The notes under the pieces were generated by a model. It was not told the origin of the DNA, did not search any database, and was given only the letters and a program-made list of their open reading frames with translations. Source: Streptomyces griseus (lineage in GTDB: Bacteria; Actinomycetota; Actinomycetes; Streptomycetales; Streptomycetaceae). Taken from it: a DNA stretch of 64,000 nucleotides. Positions 30,401 through 38,256 of this stretch are shown here, piece by piece (the first letter of the stretch is position 1; each line of letters starts with the position of its first letter). The stretch covers positions 308,499 through 372,498 of the forward strand of contig NZ_MDKB01000002.1 in assembly GCF_001715295.1 (NCBI RefSeq), written 5' to 3'. Both the position numbers and the translations under genes were made by a program.

Positions 30401-30572
30401 CCGGCGTCTCCCGGACCACTCCGAGACCCAGCAGGAGGTGCGCCAGCGCGCCGGACCGCCGGTCCAGCTCCCGGTAGGTCAGCTCACGCCCCCCGGAGCG
30501 CACCGCGATCGCATCCGGAGTACGCGCGGCCTGTTCCTGGAACCGCCCATGAAGGGATGGCGCGTCACGCAT
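27450..30572 (-). CDS. NRPS, A-PCP-C
   Basis: About 1,040 residues. The adenylation domain (1-500) has MFTSGSTGAPKG, ATYGPTETT and PHGKIDHRA. The carrier domain has its Ser in DLGGHSLLATRL near 545. A condensation domain (about 610 to the end) has the intact HHIASDGW motif. The protein ends in a condensation domain with no following A domain, so the next residue must come from another protein. Specificity residues read D-A-H-E-S-G-T-L-Y; G, T and L match the published Dpg code DPYHGGTLCK, so Dpg is plausible but unproven. ATG 30572 is preferred to a GTG at 30617. First gene of the dpg-cys operon, directly downstream of the StrR-like site. Confidence 0.9.
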   Translation of the reverse strand: MRDAPSLHGRFQEQAARTPDAIAVRSGGRELTYRELDRRSGALAHLLLGLGVVRETPVAVLTDRSVDLTVALLGVLRAGGYYVPLHSGYPVERMERILRATGARVLLADAVTTAQGLPGGDITVVPVDGPDVPGAASASTAVCSPDQLAYVMFTSGSTGAPKGVAVSHRNVIDLVDDSLFGTGHHERVLMIAPYAFDASLHGLWMPLLRGATSVVAADDDVSAPRLRALFGAERITSLEMTAGLLRTVAESAPETFRGLREVSTGGDVISPVAVRRILEACPGTVVRATYGPTETTLYATQHAYTDPSRISGEIAMGRPLDGMRAHVLDERLTPAEGGAPGELCIAGAGLARGYLGRPGLTAERFVPDPDGPAGSRMYRTGDIVRRGADGVLHFLGRADGQVKIRGFRVEPGEVETALSTFPGLDQVVVTAREADGGKRLVAYCVGAGAVRTDALRDHAAAALPDYMVPAAFVALDALPLTPHGKIDHRALPAPQFTASAAYRAPRSEDEGRLCALFAEVLGAERVGVDDDFFDLGGHSLLATRLIGELRAAFGAEVSVRQIFGAPTVTALLPLLRGPASGPGRPRLARSPRPARVPLSAAQHRMWFLEQWDGPSALYHLPVVLHLEGDVDRDALREAVRDVIVRHESLRTVVGEEAGEPHQVVIEPEDVRPALPVRHVRATELDVAVRESGRRPFDLRADLPLRAELFVLDEQRHTLVLTLHHIASDGWSKAPLSRDLALAYTARRAGEAPRWAGLPVQYADYTLWRTSLLGDPRNEDSLAARQLAYWKDALAGLPDELALPLDRPRPADGEHRGAALPIRLDAGLQRAVAELARRNGVTPFMVLQAGLAVLLHELGAGADIPVGTVTAGRGEAALDDLVGFFANTVVLRTDLSGAPSFTELLARVRDVTLDAYAHQEVPFEQVVGAVNPPRSLSRHPLFQVMFVLQNVTGYEFAVPGLDVSVVEEATSTAKFDLLLSLTEQYDDRHRPLGVTGYLEYDTALFDASTAERVRDRFAALLATVVADPGHRSMGAGVTAPA

Positions 30573-30889
30573 CTGGTACCACTCCACATCAGGGTCGGGG
30601 CAATGCCCTGCAAACACAGGAGCAGAGGGTGGCCCGGCTGGAAAGAATCTCCGCGGAATTCGAAAGAGCGTGAATCGGAGATCCGCTGGTGTCGTGGGCC
30701 ACCAGACCAGAAACGAAGAGGAGCGTCAACGCGCTGCGGTCCTGCCGGCTTTCGCGCACGGCCCGGCGAGAAATTGCGTGCCCGGCTCTCCTTGCGCGAA
30801 TCGCTCAAGTGACGTCGGGAATCACTTGGACAGCCCGCGCGGACACGGGGCCCCTCGCCGGGGCGGCCCCGCCGCGACCGGTGCGCGGG
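30573..30889. other. Promoter region of the NRPS-dpg-cys operon
   Basis: About 317 bases with no gene. It holds the StrR-like site at 30803-30831. A weak minus-strand promoter candidate, TTGACG at 30729-30724 with TCTGGT 17 bases on, could drive the operon; the -10 is poor, as expected for an activator-dependent promoter. Confidence 0.45.
30803..30831 (-). promoter_or_regulatory. Putative StrR/Bbr-type activator binding site 2
   Basis: On the minus strand GTCCAA, 17 bases, TTGAGC. The first half fits GTCCAR-N17-TTGGAC fully and the second at 4 of 6. A perfect 7-bp inverted repeat, CAAGTGA at 30806-30812 and TCACTTG at 30822-30828, is embedded. It lies about 230 bases upstream of the NRPS start. 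Confidence 0.55.
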
Positions 30890-31915
30890 TCAGTCGGCGC
30901 TCAGCGGGAGGAACCCCAGCTGGATGGCGAGCACTCCCGCCTGGAAACGGCTGCGCGCGCCGAGTTGGGTCATCAGGCCCGACGTGATCCGACGTGCGGT
31001 GCGCGGTGACACACCGAGGCGCTTGGCGATAGCCTCATCGGTGTGGCCGAGGGCCAACAGCCGCAGGGCTTCGGCCTGTTGGCCGGTCAGCTCTCCCGGA
31101 GCCGGGGGCACGGGTGTCTCGAGCGACTCCGCGGACTGCCACACCCTCTCGAAGAGTGAATGCAGTGCGGCCACCATGCCCGGTGCACTCACGCGAACGG
31201 CGCCGGACGCGGTGTCATCGGCATTGACGGCGATCATCACGGACTTGCGATCGTAGATGATCATCCGGTTAGGTAGCGACGGGACGGTACGGACTTTGCA
31301 CCCTTGCTCGATCAGCCAGTGCGCATGGTCCGTCGTCGGCCGGTCGCTGCGAATACTGTCCAGATAGACGGTCCGCATCTGCACGCCACGCTGCAGCAAT
31401 TGCTGATTGAGAGGCCGGGACGCCTCCATGTTCGCGGGCTCTTGCGGGCCACCCGGTGCGAAAGTGAGAAGCTCTTCGGCAACCTCACCGTTCATGACCG
31501 CCAAGTGGTCGCGTATGGCGTCCAGCCCGGACAGGTACTCGACCTCCGCCTCGAAGGATCCGGGCAGTCTGCGCTCCTCGTAGGCCAGGATGAATCTGGC
31601 CGCGGCCGCTTGGGCCGCCTCCAGTCTCTGCTGGTGAGCGGCGAGTTCGGAACGCTGCCGAGCGATCAGGACGTCCATGCCCCGCTGCGGGCTGACCGCG
31701 TACACGCGGTGAGGGGATTCGGCCGACGCGCGCACGAGGGCCAGTGCGCTCAACCGGTCGAGTGCGCCTCGGACGGCGTGCTCCGGCAGGCTCAGCCGGC
31801 AGCAGATATCGGCGACACCCTCCACCCCCTCCAGCAGAGCGCCGTAGACGGACTCCGCAATCGGCTCCAGGCCGAGCGAGTCCATAAGGCCATGCACCAC
31901 TTCCCCATCAACCAT
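30890..31915 (-). CDS. LuxR-type transcriptional regulator with TrmB-like N-terminus
   Basis: About 341 residues. The C-terminus is a LuxR helix-turn-helix (LTGQQAEALRLLALGHTDEAIAKRLG then SPRTARRITSGLMTQLGA). The N-terminus resembles TrmB/winged-helix regulators with a PLD-like middle part, a common Streptomyces arrangement without a receiver domain. A longer frame reaches 32011, but a promoter (31950-31978) lies inside that extension, so ATG 31915 is chosen. It is next to the NRPS operon, read in the same direction, and is probably a second-tier cluster regulator. Confidence 0.87.
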   Translation of the reverse strand: MVDGEVVHGLMDSLGLEPIAESVYGALLEGVEGVADICCRLSLPEHAVRGALDRLSALALVRASAESPHRVYAVSPQRGMDVLIARQRSELAAHQQRLEAAQAAAARFILAYEERRLPGSFEAEVEYLSGLDAIRDHLAVMNGEVAEELLTFAPGGPQEPANMEASRPLNQQLLQRGVQMRTVYLDSIRSDRPTTDHAHWLIEQGCKVRTVPSLPNRMIIYDRKSVMIAVNADDTASGAVRVSAPGMVAALHSLFERVWQSAESLETPVPPAPGELTGQQAEALRLLALGHTDEAIAKRLGVSPRTARRITSGLMTQLGARSRFQAGVLAIQLGFLPLSAD

Positions 31916-31949
31916 TTCGCCCCCACCCCGATACAAACTGGCCCATTCT

Positions 31950-31978
31950 AATCTACCGATCGCGTCCGAACGAGGCAA
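31950..31978 (-). promoter_or_regulatory. Promoter of the LuxR-type gene
   Basis: TTGCCT (31978-31973), 17 bases, TAGATT (31955-31950) on the minus strand. The expected start near 31943 leaves a short leader before ATG 31915 and argues against the longer reading frame. Confidence 0.5.
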
Positions 31979-32005
31979 GAAGGTGCCCGTTTTGGTCAGA
32001 GTTTG

Positions 32006-32017
32006 ATTCATATGAAT
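32006..32017. promoter_or_regulatory. 12-bp AT-rich palindrome, possible operator
   Basis: ATTCATATGAAT is a perfect palindrome in the divergent region between the LuxR-type gene and the small gene at 32133, about 28 bases upstream of the LuxR -35 element. AT-rich palindromes are rare in this genome; it may be an autoregulatory site. Confidence 0.35.
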
Positions 32018-32132
32018 TCAGATGACCCACCTTGTGTACTGCCAGGCTCACCGCTGTCGACCGGAGCCACCGCCACCCGACGGGCCCATACCCGAACCAT
32101 CGGAACCGAGAATTCGAAGGACAGGACCACCC

Positions 32133-32441
32133 ATGTTTCTCGTCCATGTGACCCTCCGGCCGCGCCGGTCGGAGGCGGAATTACCCGACTCCACCGCGAA
32201 GTCGATCGGCCTGCTCTGCGCGGGCCTGCACGGATTCGAGCACGTGAGCGTACACCCGCACGCACTCCCGCATCCGGTCGTCGCCTTCTACGTACGGACC
32301 GAGTCGCTCCTGGAGGCCGAGGCCGCGGCCCACGCGCTGTGGCACCACTCCAGCTCCGGGCTCGTGGAGCTGCGGGACTGGGAGCCGGTGCGGGCCGAGA
32401 GCCCGTTGTTCAGACCGGATCTCGAACCGGGTCCGTCCTGA
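32133..32441 (+). CDS. Small hypothetical protein
   Basis: A 102-residue protein starting MFLVHVTLRPRR. I do not recognise a family; the alternating short hydrophobic strands and helices could be a ferredoxin-like (ABM-type) fold. There is no signal peptide. GAAGGACAGG lies before ATG 32133. It is divergent from the LuxR-type regulator, and third-position GC supports coding. Confidence 0.6.
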   Translation: MFLVHVTLRPRRSEAELPDSTAKSIGLLCAGLHGFEHVSVHPHALPHPVVAFYVRTESLLEAEAAAHALWHHSSSGLVELRDWEPVRAESPLFRPDLEPGPS

Positions 32442-32599
32442 GAGCTCGTCACCGCTTAGGCCTCGGCCGGCGGGCGGTTGAGGCGGGCGGGCTGTCCGCC
32501 GGGGGCACGGTGACGGCACGAGCGCGTGACACGGTCGTGGGATCCGGCCTTCTCGAGTGGCCTCCCGCACCCCGACCTGCGGGCGACGAGGGGAAGTCG

Positions 32600-33300
32600 T
32601 CGTGGAGTTCGAGGCGGCGCTGCCGTCCGACGGCGGGGCTTCGAGCCGGTGGAGCAGGGCCGAGGTCTGCTCGACGACGTGGCGGAGTGCGCCTCACACC
32701 TTGATGTTCGGGGCCCCTTGCGGGAGATCACCGGCACGGTCCGACGTCCGCGCTGTGCGCGCCGGACGGCCCGCGGGTCGTACGCCTCGCCGCCCAGGAC
32801 CGGGGCGGGACGTCGGCGCGGGCGGGCGGGGCGCCCGGCGACGGGCGGGGGTACCGTCGACGACGTCCAGGTCCGGGTGGCGTCGTCGACGTGAGCGGAC
32901 GTCGTGACGACGTGCAGCGGGGCGCCCTTGCCGTCGCGGCTCGGACGGTGCCGGCTGCCCGGCTTCCGCAGGCCGACCGGCGACGGACCGGGCGCACCAC
33001 CCCCTCCTCCGCGCGGACGCGGGGGCCCGCCCGCCCTCCCGTGGGACCGGTCGAGCCCTTCGGCCGCGTTCGGCTCAGCGGGCAGCGCGCGGTGCCGTCG
33101 CCCGGAAGACGCCGGCCCCAAGGGCTGTCCCGGACGCCACCGGCACGTCCGCCAGGAGCCGGACCCCCTCACCGGGGGCGGTACCCAGGGCGATGCCCTG
33201 ATGCGCCACGTGCGGAAGGCCCTGCGGGCACAGCCGGCCACCTGCCGGTTCGGGCCCCCGGCGACCGTTCCGGCCAGGGTGGGCGCAGTGGTTCCATCCG
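32600..33300 (-). pseudogene. Decayed IS5-type transposase
   Basis: Pieces of an IS5-family transposase are readable in at least two minus-strand frames. The clearest run (32941-32713) includes RKPGSRHRPSRDGKGAPLHV, PPVAGRPARPRRRP and VPVISRKG, matching the DDE-domain region of such enzymes. After this the frame breaks, with a stop, and VEQTSALLHRLEAPP continues in another frame near 32640. An upstream piece near 33200 (HQGIALGTAPGEGV) fits the N-terminal part. No intact ends were found; the element is dead. Confidence 0.7.
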
Positions 33301-33539
33301 CGCCCACGGGTCGGCGTCCACGGTCCAGGGTCGAGTCGTCCCACGGCACGTACGGCCGGTTCATCGCCTCGGCCATGCCGGCCCCGGGCACATCGGCAAG
33401 ATCCTTTTACGGGCCCCGGGGCCCGTGGACGGAATAGGCCATGGCCAGTTTACCTCCCAGCCACCCGCTTTCCCTCTCCGCTAACCGACGGCAGTCTCTT
33501 CTTCATCAACGAGATCCGGTCCAGGAGATGGAGTATCCG

Positions 33540-33719
33540 ATGACCCACCCGATTCTGCGCAATGTCCTTCGTAGTGCAATTGTGGCCAGTTTCATTGCGG
33601 CGGGCGTCGGGGTTTCGGTTCAGATCCAGAACCCCGGATCCCACGGCGTGGAAGTCCATGCGCAGACCGAGGGCACCGAAACGTCTTCGGAGGGCGTGAA
33701 CGACCACGGATGGCAGTGA
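33540..33719 (+). CDS. Small secreted or membrane-anchored peptide
   Basis: A 59-residue protein. Residues 1-30 have a positively charged start (THPILRNVLR) followed by SAIVASFIAAGVGVSVQI, a signal peptide or membrane anchor; the remainder is acidic and ends GVNDHGWQ. GGAG lies six bases before ATG 33540; an in-frame ATG at 33528 is possible. It precedes the StrR-type activator gene by 35 bases and may share its transcript. Family not recognised. Confidence 0.6.
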   Translation: MTHPILRNVLRSAIVASFIAAGVGVSVQIQNPGSHGVEVHAQTEGTETSSEGVNDHGWQ

Positions 33720-33754
33720 AACCGGCCACTTTCGGATCTGAGGGGATTCACGAA

Positions 33755-34840
33755 ATGGAAATGGTCACGGAGCGAGCGGACTCCGATTATCTGATCAAGC
33801 TGCAGTCCCTCACCGGGACACTGCCCATCGAGCAGGTCCCCGTCGTCCACCTACGGACGGGATTCTCCCCGCGGGTCGACGGCGAGGACGCCGATCACAT
33901 CCAGATCCTCGCCGAGAACGCCGACGACCTCCCTCCCATCCTCGTGCACCGCGCGAGCATGACGGTCATCGACGGCGCCCACCGTCTACGGGTGGCCGAA
34001 CTCCTGGGCACGGACCGCATCGCGGTGCGGTTCTTCGACGGCGACCAGGCCGACGCCCGGCTCCTCGCCGTGGCGGCCAACGTCAGCCACGGGCGGCCCT
34101 TGTCCGTGGCCGACCGGTCGGCCGCGGCCGTGCGCATCTTCGCCGCACATCCGCGGTGGTCCAACCGCGCGGTCGCCGCGGTCGCCGGCCTCTCCCCGAA
34201 GAAGATCGCCCGCCTGCGGAAGGACTTGGTCCTGCCGGAGTCCGATTCCCGGGTGGGGCGTGACGGCCGGGTCCGCCCCATCGATTCCGCACGTCGTCGG
34301 GAACGGGCCGGCGAGCTGCTCCGGAGCAATCCCGGCTCCTCCCTGCGGCAGATTGCGGCCGAGGTCGGACTCGCTCCGGCGACGGTGGCCGACGTACGGG
34401 ACCGGATCCAGCGCGGCGAGAGTCCGGTACCGAGCGGCGTACGGGGGCGCACGGCCCGGTCCGCCGACGCATCCCACCTGACGCGGCAGCCGGGCGCCCG
34501 GTCCGCCGGACATCCCGTGCCGGGCGCGCGCCCTCAGGTGGACGAGGCGTCGCTGCGTACCGCGCTGGAGGACGTCAGGAAGATCACCGGCATGCTGGCC
34601 CGCGATCCCTCCCTGCGGCACAACACGTCCGGTCGGTCCCTTCTGCGCCTGCTCGACGTGTGCACACTGATCACCCTGGACCGGCAGAAGATAACCGAGA
34701 CGGTACCCGCGCACTGCAAGGAATCGGTCGCCCAGCTGGCCCGTGGATACGCCGGAATGTGGCGGTGGCTGGCCGAGGATCTGGTGCGGCAGGTCGAGGA
34801 GATGCGCGACCTCGGCGACGACGGGGCGCTCAGCGCGTGA
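33755..34840 (+). CDS. StrR/Bbr/Dbv4-type pathway activator (ParB-like)
   Basis: About 361 residues. The N-terminal ParB-like domain has [24 protein letters not shown], then a helix-turn-helix ([22 protein letters not shown]) and a second one ([19 protein letters not shown]), the layout of StrR-family activators that switch on streptomycin and glycopeptide clusters. Bbr and Dbv4 bind GTCCAR-N17-TTGGAC; two such sites occur in this window. GAGGGG precedes ATG 33755, preferred over ATG 33710, which has no ribosome binding site. It is followed 37 bases later by dpgD. Confidence 0.9.
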   Translation: MEMVTERADSDYLIKLQSLTGTLPIEQVPVVHLRTGFSPRVDGEDADHIQILAENADDLPPILVHRASMTVIDGAHRLRVAELLGTDRIAVRFFDGDQADARLLAVAANVSHGRPLSVADRSAAAVRIFAAHPRWSNRAVAAVAGLSPKKIARLRKDLVLPESDSRVGRDGRVRPIDSARRRERAGELLRSNPGSSLRQIAAEVGLAPATVADVRDRIQRGESPVPSGVRGRTARSADASHLTRQPGARSAGHPVPGARPQVDEASLRTALEDVRKITGMLARDPSLRHNTSGRSLLRLLDVCTLITLDRQKITETVPAHCKESVAQLARGYAGMWRWLAEDLVRQVEEMRDLGDDGALSA

Positions 34841-34877
34841 CACCCGTACGCACCCCTTCCTTCCCGGCGAGGAGAAC

Positions 34878-35675
34878 ATGACCGCGGACGTCCTGTACGA
34901 GAAAGACGGCCATGTGGCCCGCGTCACACTCAACCGCCCGGCCGTGCTCAACGCGATGGACCTGGCGACCCATGAGCGGCTTGCCGATATCTGGGACGAT
35001 TTCGAACAGGACGACGAGCTGTGGGTGGCGGTGCTGTCCGGTGCCGGTGACCGTTCCTTCTCGGTCGGGCAGGACCTGAAGGAGCTGGAGCGGCGCACCG
35101 GAGCGGGGCAGGCGACGCCATCGACGTGGGGAAGCCGCGGAAAGCCGGGCTGGCCCCGGCTGACCGAACGGTTCCACCTGGCCAAGCCGGTGGTGGCGCG
35201 GGTCAACGGATACGCGCTCGGCGGCGGATTCGAACTGGCGCTGGCGTGCGACGTCATCGTGGCGGCCGAGCATGCCGAGTTCGGGCTGCCGGAAGCCCGG
35301 CTCGGCCTGATAGCCGGCGCGGGCGGGGTCTTCCGGCTCACCCGGCAGGCGCCGTTCCGCGTCGCGCTCGGCCACCTCATGACGGGCCGCAGGCTGAGTG
35401 CCGCTCGGGCGTACGAACTGGGTCTCGTCAACTCGGTCGTTCCGGCGGAGGAGTTGGACCCCTGCGTCGATGCGTGGGTCGACGACATCCTGCGCTGCGC
35501 TCCCCTGGCGGTCCGTGCGGTCAAGGAGGCCGCACTGACCTCCGCGGACCTCCCGCTGGCGCAGGCGTTCGCCACGCGCTACGTGTGGGAGGAACGGCGT
35601 ATGCACAGCGAGGACGCGAAGGAAGGGCCCCGCTCCTTCGTGGAGAAGCGGCCGCCCCGGTGGCAGGCCCGCTGA
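34878..35675 (+). CDS. dpgD: DpgD-like enoyl-CoA hydratase
   Basis: A 265-residue crotonase with [40 protein letters not shown] (oxyanion-hole Gly pair) and [15 protein letters not shown]. DpgD assists DpgA/DpgB in dehydrating and aromatising the tetraketide to 3,5-dihydroxyphenylacetyl-CoA. The name rests on its crotonase type plus presence of dpgABC; a housekeeping hydratase is less likely given its place directly after the StrR-type activator. ATG 34878 follows GGCGAGGAG. Confidence 0.82.
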   Translation: MTADVLYEKDGHVARVTLNRPAVLNAMDLATHERLADIWDDFEQDDELWVAVLSGAGDRSFSVGQDLKELERRTGAGQATPSTWGSRGKPGWPRLTERFHLAKPVVARVNGYALGGGFELALACDVIVAAEHAEFGLPEARLGLIAGAGGVFRLTRQAPFRVALGHLMTGRRLSAARAYELGLVNSVVPAEELDPCVDAWVDDILRCAPLAVRAVKEAALTSADLPLAQAFATRYVWEERRMHSEDAKEGPRSFVEKRPPRWQAR

Positions 35676-35827
35676 TCCGGCCGGCTCGCAGGCCGGTGAC
35701 GTTGCGTCGCCGACGCGGCCGGGAACCGCCCGCGCCTCGCTGCACGCGCCGTTCGGCGACTCTAGACTGTATCCGCGAAGGGCCGAGGTGCCGTGTCGGC
35801 CTTCAGCGGATCGGAGATGCACCGGGT

Positions 35828-36550
35828 ATGACCAGTCAACTTTTCGCGGTCTGCTTCAACGCGACGGCGCCGTCGGATCTGGCCCGCTTCTGGTCCGGGG
35901 TCCTGGGCTGGGGGCCGGTCACCGGACCGGACGACGGTGTGACGATCCTGCCGCCGGAGGGCACCGGCTTCCGTATCCGGTTCCTGCCGGGCCGGGAGCC
36001 GAAGACCGCTCAGAACCGGGCGCACTTCGACCTGACGAGCACGTCCCCCGAGAACCAGCGGCGGACGGTGGCCAGGGCCCTCGAACTCGGGGGAACGCAC
36101 ATCGACGTGGGTCAGCGCCCCGAAGAGGGACACGTGGTGCTCGCCGATCCGGACGGCAACGAGTTCTGCGTCATCGAGGCGGGCAACACGTTCCTCGCCG
36201 ACACCGGCCTCATCGGAGCGGTGGCCTGCGACGGTACACAAGAGGTCGGCTACTTCTGGAGCGAGGCACTGGGCTGGCCGCTGGTCTGGGACCAGGACGA
36301 GGAGACCGCGATCCAGTCGCCGAACGGCGGCACGAAGATCACTTGGGGAGGCCCTCCGGTGGCGCCGAAGGAGGGCACGAACCGGCTGTACTTCGAGCTG
36401 GCGCTGCCCGTGGGCGCGGACCTGGAAGCGGAGGTCGGCCGTCTGGTCTCGCTCGGCGCGGCACGGACGGACCCGGGTGTGGTCGACGCCGCCCTGGTTC
36501 GGATGCTCGACCCCGACGGGAACGAGTTCGCGGTACGGACCGCTCCCTGA
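35828..36550 (+). CDS. Two-domain VOC (glyoxalase-like) protein
   Basis: A 240-residue protein made of two vicinal-oxygen-chelate domains, each ending in DPDGNEF (residues about 110 and 230). This is the common Streptomyces layout of uncharacterised glyoxalase-like or bleomycin-resistance-like proteins. No function can be assigned. It lies between dpgD and a transposase relic; it may be outside the cluster or a resistance gene. Confidence 0.8.
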   Translation: MTSQLFAVCFNATAPSDLARFWSGVLGWGPVTGPDDGVTILPPEGTGFRIRFLPGREPKTAQNRAHFDLTSTSPENQRRTVARALELGGTHIDVGQRPEEGHVVLADPDGNEFCVIEAGNTFLADTGLIGAVACDGTQEVGYFWSEALGWPLVWDQDEETAIQSPNGGTKITWGGPPVAPKEGTNRLYFELALPVGADLEAEVGRLVSLGAARTDPGVVDAALVRMLDPDGNEFAVRTAP

Positions 36551-36619
36551 CGTCGTCTTCGGCCTGCGCACCATGGACGCGAGGTCCTTGGCTTCCGCGT
36601 TCGCCGCTGTGCGGGGTCC

Positions 36620-37160
36620 GTTCGCCGGGTGTGTGCACGTCGGGGCGTGAGGTGGTGGGGCGCCGTTCCCGCGGCCGACCGGCCCGCCGGAATCGGGGCG
36701 GAAGGATCTCGGAGCTCCGGTGGGGCGGGCGGCCTTCGGGCGGACGTGCCGCACATCGCGGCGGACACGGGCCGTCATGGTTCTGCGGGGGCGGGCCGGG
36801 TTTCTCCCAGGGCCGGCGCGGATCAGCGGCGGTGGGGCGGGTGAGCCGGTGCCGGCCGAGGACGACGAGGATCAGCCTCCACCGGCCGGCGGCCTCGGGG
36901 CCGCGGATCGCCGGGCAGGTCCGGCCCTGGGTCCGCTCGGCCGGCCGGAAGGCGTGCTCGATGCCGTACCGCCGCAGGAACGCCTGCCCGAGCAGGCCGA
37001 TGCGCGTCTCGGCGCGTCGGCGCCTGACCACCTGAGCCGTACCGTCCCCGGGATCGCGCCGCCGGCCGGATGGCCGGCCCGCGGAAGGATCACGGTGCCT
37101 TCGACGAGCGGCAGGTCGCCGGGCGGGGCCGTCCAGGCGGACACACACGGTGATCGACCG
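36620..37160 (-). pseudogene. Decayed transposase, C-terminal part
   Basis: Two minus-strand frames together resemble the C-terminal part of a Streptomyces transposase. In one, PGDLPLVEGTVIL and IPGTVRLRWSGADAPR (about 37,130-37,030); in the other, LGQAFLRRYGIEHAF, RTCPAIRGPEAAGRW and AADPRRPWEKPGPP (about 37,000-36,790). A frameshift separates them and the rest is missing. No terminal repeats were identified. Confidence 0.65.
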
Positions 37161-37246
37161 CACCCGGCCGACGCGGCGCCTGCCGTGCCGACCCGTCGCC
37201 GCTGAGCCCCCATCACCCCCGCACCGCGCTCCCGCCGCACCGCCGG

Positions 37247-37276
37247 TTGACAGCCACACCCCGCGATGACCATGAT
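37247..37276 (+). promoter_or_regulatory. Promoter of the ABC transporter operon
   Basis: TTGACA at 37247-37252, 18 bases, CATGAT at 37271-37276. An AT-rich stretch around TAATTGACTCATTGAAT directly follows, where the GntR-type regulator of this operon might bind. The gene start is GTG 37312. Confidence 0.5.
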
Positions 37277-37311
37277 TCCACTAATTGACTCATTGAATCG
37301 AGGCGAGGCGC

Positions 37312-38256
37312 GTGGCAGAAACGAGCACCCCGGAGAGGGTCTCCGGCACATGGGCACTGGAGGCCCGCGGTCTGGGCAAGCGCTACCGACGCGGCTGGGC
37401 ACTGCGCGACTGCTCCTTCCGGCTGCCGGCCGGCCGGATCTGCGGCCTGGTGGGCCCCAACGGAGCCGGGAAGAGCACCTTGCTGGGCCTGGCCACCCGG
37501 CAGGTGGAGCCGACCGAAGGGGAACTGCGCGTCTTCGGCGTGCCCGTCGGCGACTCGGCGGTGATGCCCAGGTTCGCCTTCCTCGGCCAGGACAAGCCGC
37601 TGTTCAAGCGGTTCACCGTGGCGGAGACCCTGCGGTTGGGCCGGGAACTCAACCCCGGCTGGGACGCGGCGGCGGCCGAGCGGATCGTCCGCTCGGGCGA
37701 CATCCCGGCGCACGCCCGTATCGGCACCCTCTCCGGCGGCCAGCGCACCCGGGTCGCGTTCGCCCTGGCCTTCGGCAAGCGGCCGGACCTGCTGCTGCTC
37801 GACGAGCCGATGTCGGACCTCGACCCACTGGCCCGCGACGAGATGGGCACCCTGCTGATGGCGGAAGCGGTCGAGCGCGGGACCACGGTGATGATGTCGT
37901 CCCACATGCTCGCCGAACTGGAGGACATGTGCGACTACCTGCTGGTCGTCTCCCAGGGCAGGGTCCGCATGGCCGGTGACGCCGACGCGCTCGTCCCGGC
38001 CCACACCCTGGTGACCGGGGTGACCCGGGACGGGTCGCTGCCCTCCGCCCTCGACGGCCACACGGTGATCGAGAACCGCGTGCAGGGCCGGCAGTTCCAG
38101 GCGATGGTGCGGCCCGGCGGCCCGCTGTCAGCCGACTGGCAGGTCTCCGAACCCAGCCTGGAGGAAGTCCTGCTGGCCTATCTCCGCTCCCCTGATGCTC
38201 CCGCCCTCTACACACCGGGCGCCCGTGTCGAGGCCGAAGGGACCCAGGCCGCATGA
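37312..38256 (+). CDS. ABC transporter ATP-binding protein (YtrB-like)
   Basis: A 314-residue ATPase. Walker A is GPNGAGKST, the signature LSGGQRTRVAF, Walker B LLLLDEPMSDLDP and the switch His in MMSSHML. It begins the operon ABC-permease-GntR. The stop overlaps the permease start (ATGA). With a YtrA-type regulator downstream, a role in cell-envelope stress or peptide antibiotic response is likely; the start is GTG 37312. Confidence 0.9.
   Translation: MAETSTPERVSGTWALEARGLGKRYRRGWALRDCSFRLPAGRICGLVGPNGAGKSTLLGLATRQVEPTEGELRVFGVPVGDSAVMPRFAFLGQDKPLFKRFTVAETLRLGRELNPGWDAAAAERIVRSGDIPAHARIGTLSGGQRTRVAFALAFGKRPDLLLLDEPMSDLDPLARDEMGTLLMAEAVERGTTVMMSSHMLAELEDMCDYLLVVSQGRVRMAGDADALVPAHTLVTGVTRDGSLPSALDGHTVIENRVQGRQFQAMVRPGGPLSADWQVSEPSLEEVLLAYLRSPDAPALYTPGARVEAEGTQAA

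Noticed and set aside
27486-30812. Plus-strand open frame of 1,108 codons
   Set aside because: Antisense shadow of the A-PCP-C NRPS.
31916-32011. N-terminal extension of the LuxR-type protein
   Set aside because: A promoter-like pair lies inside it and no ribosome binding site precedes 32011.
32456-33391. Intact 311-residue gene on the minus strand
   Set aside because: Transposase similarity is split over several frames with a stop; it is a relic.
33409-33426. 18-bp GC palindrome before the small peptide gene
   Set aside because: Could be a weak terminator or chance in GC-rich DNA; no gene ends close enough to support a role.
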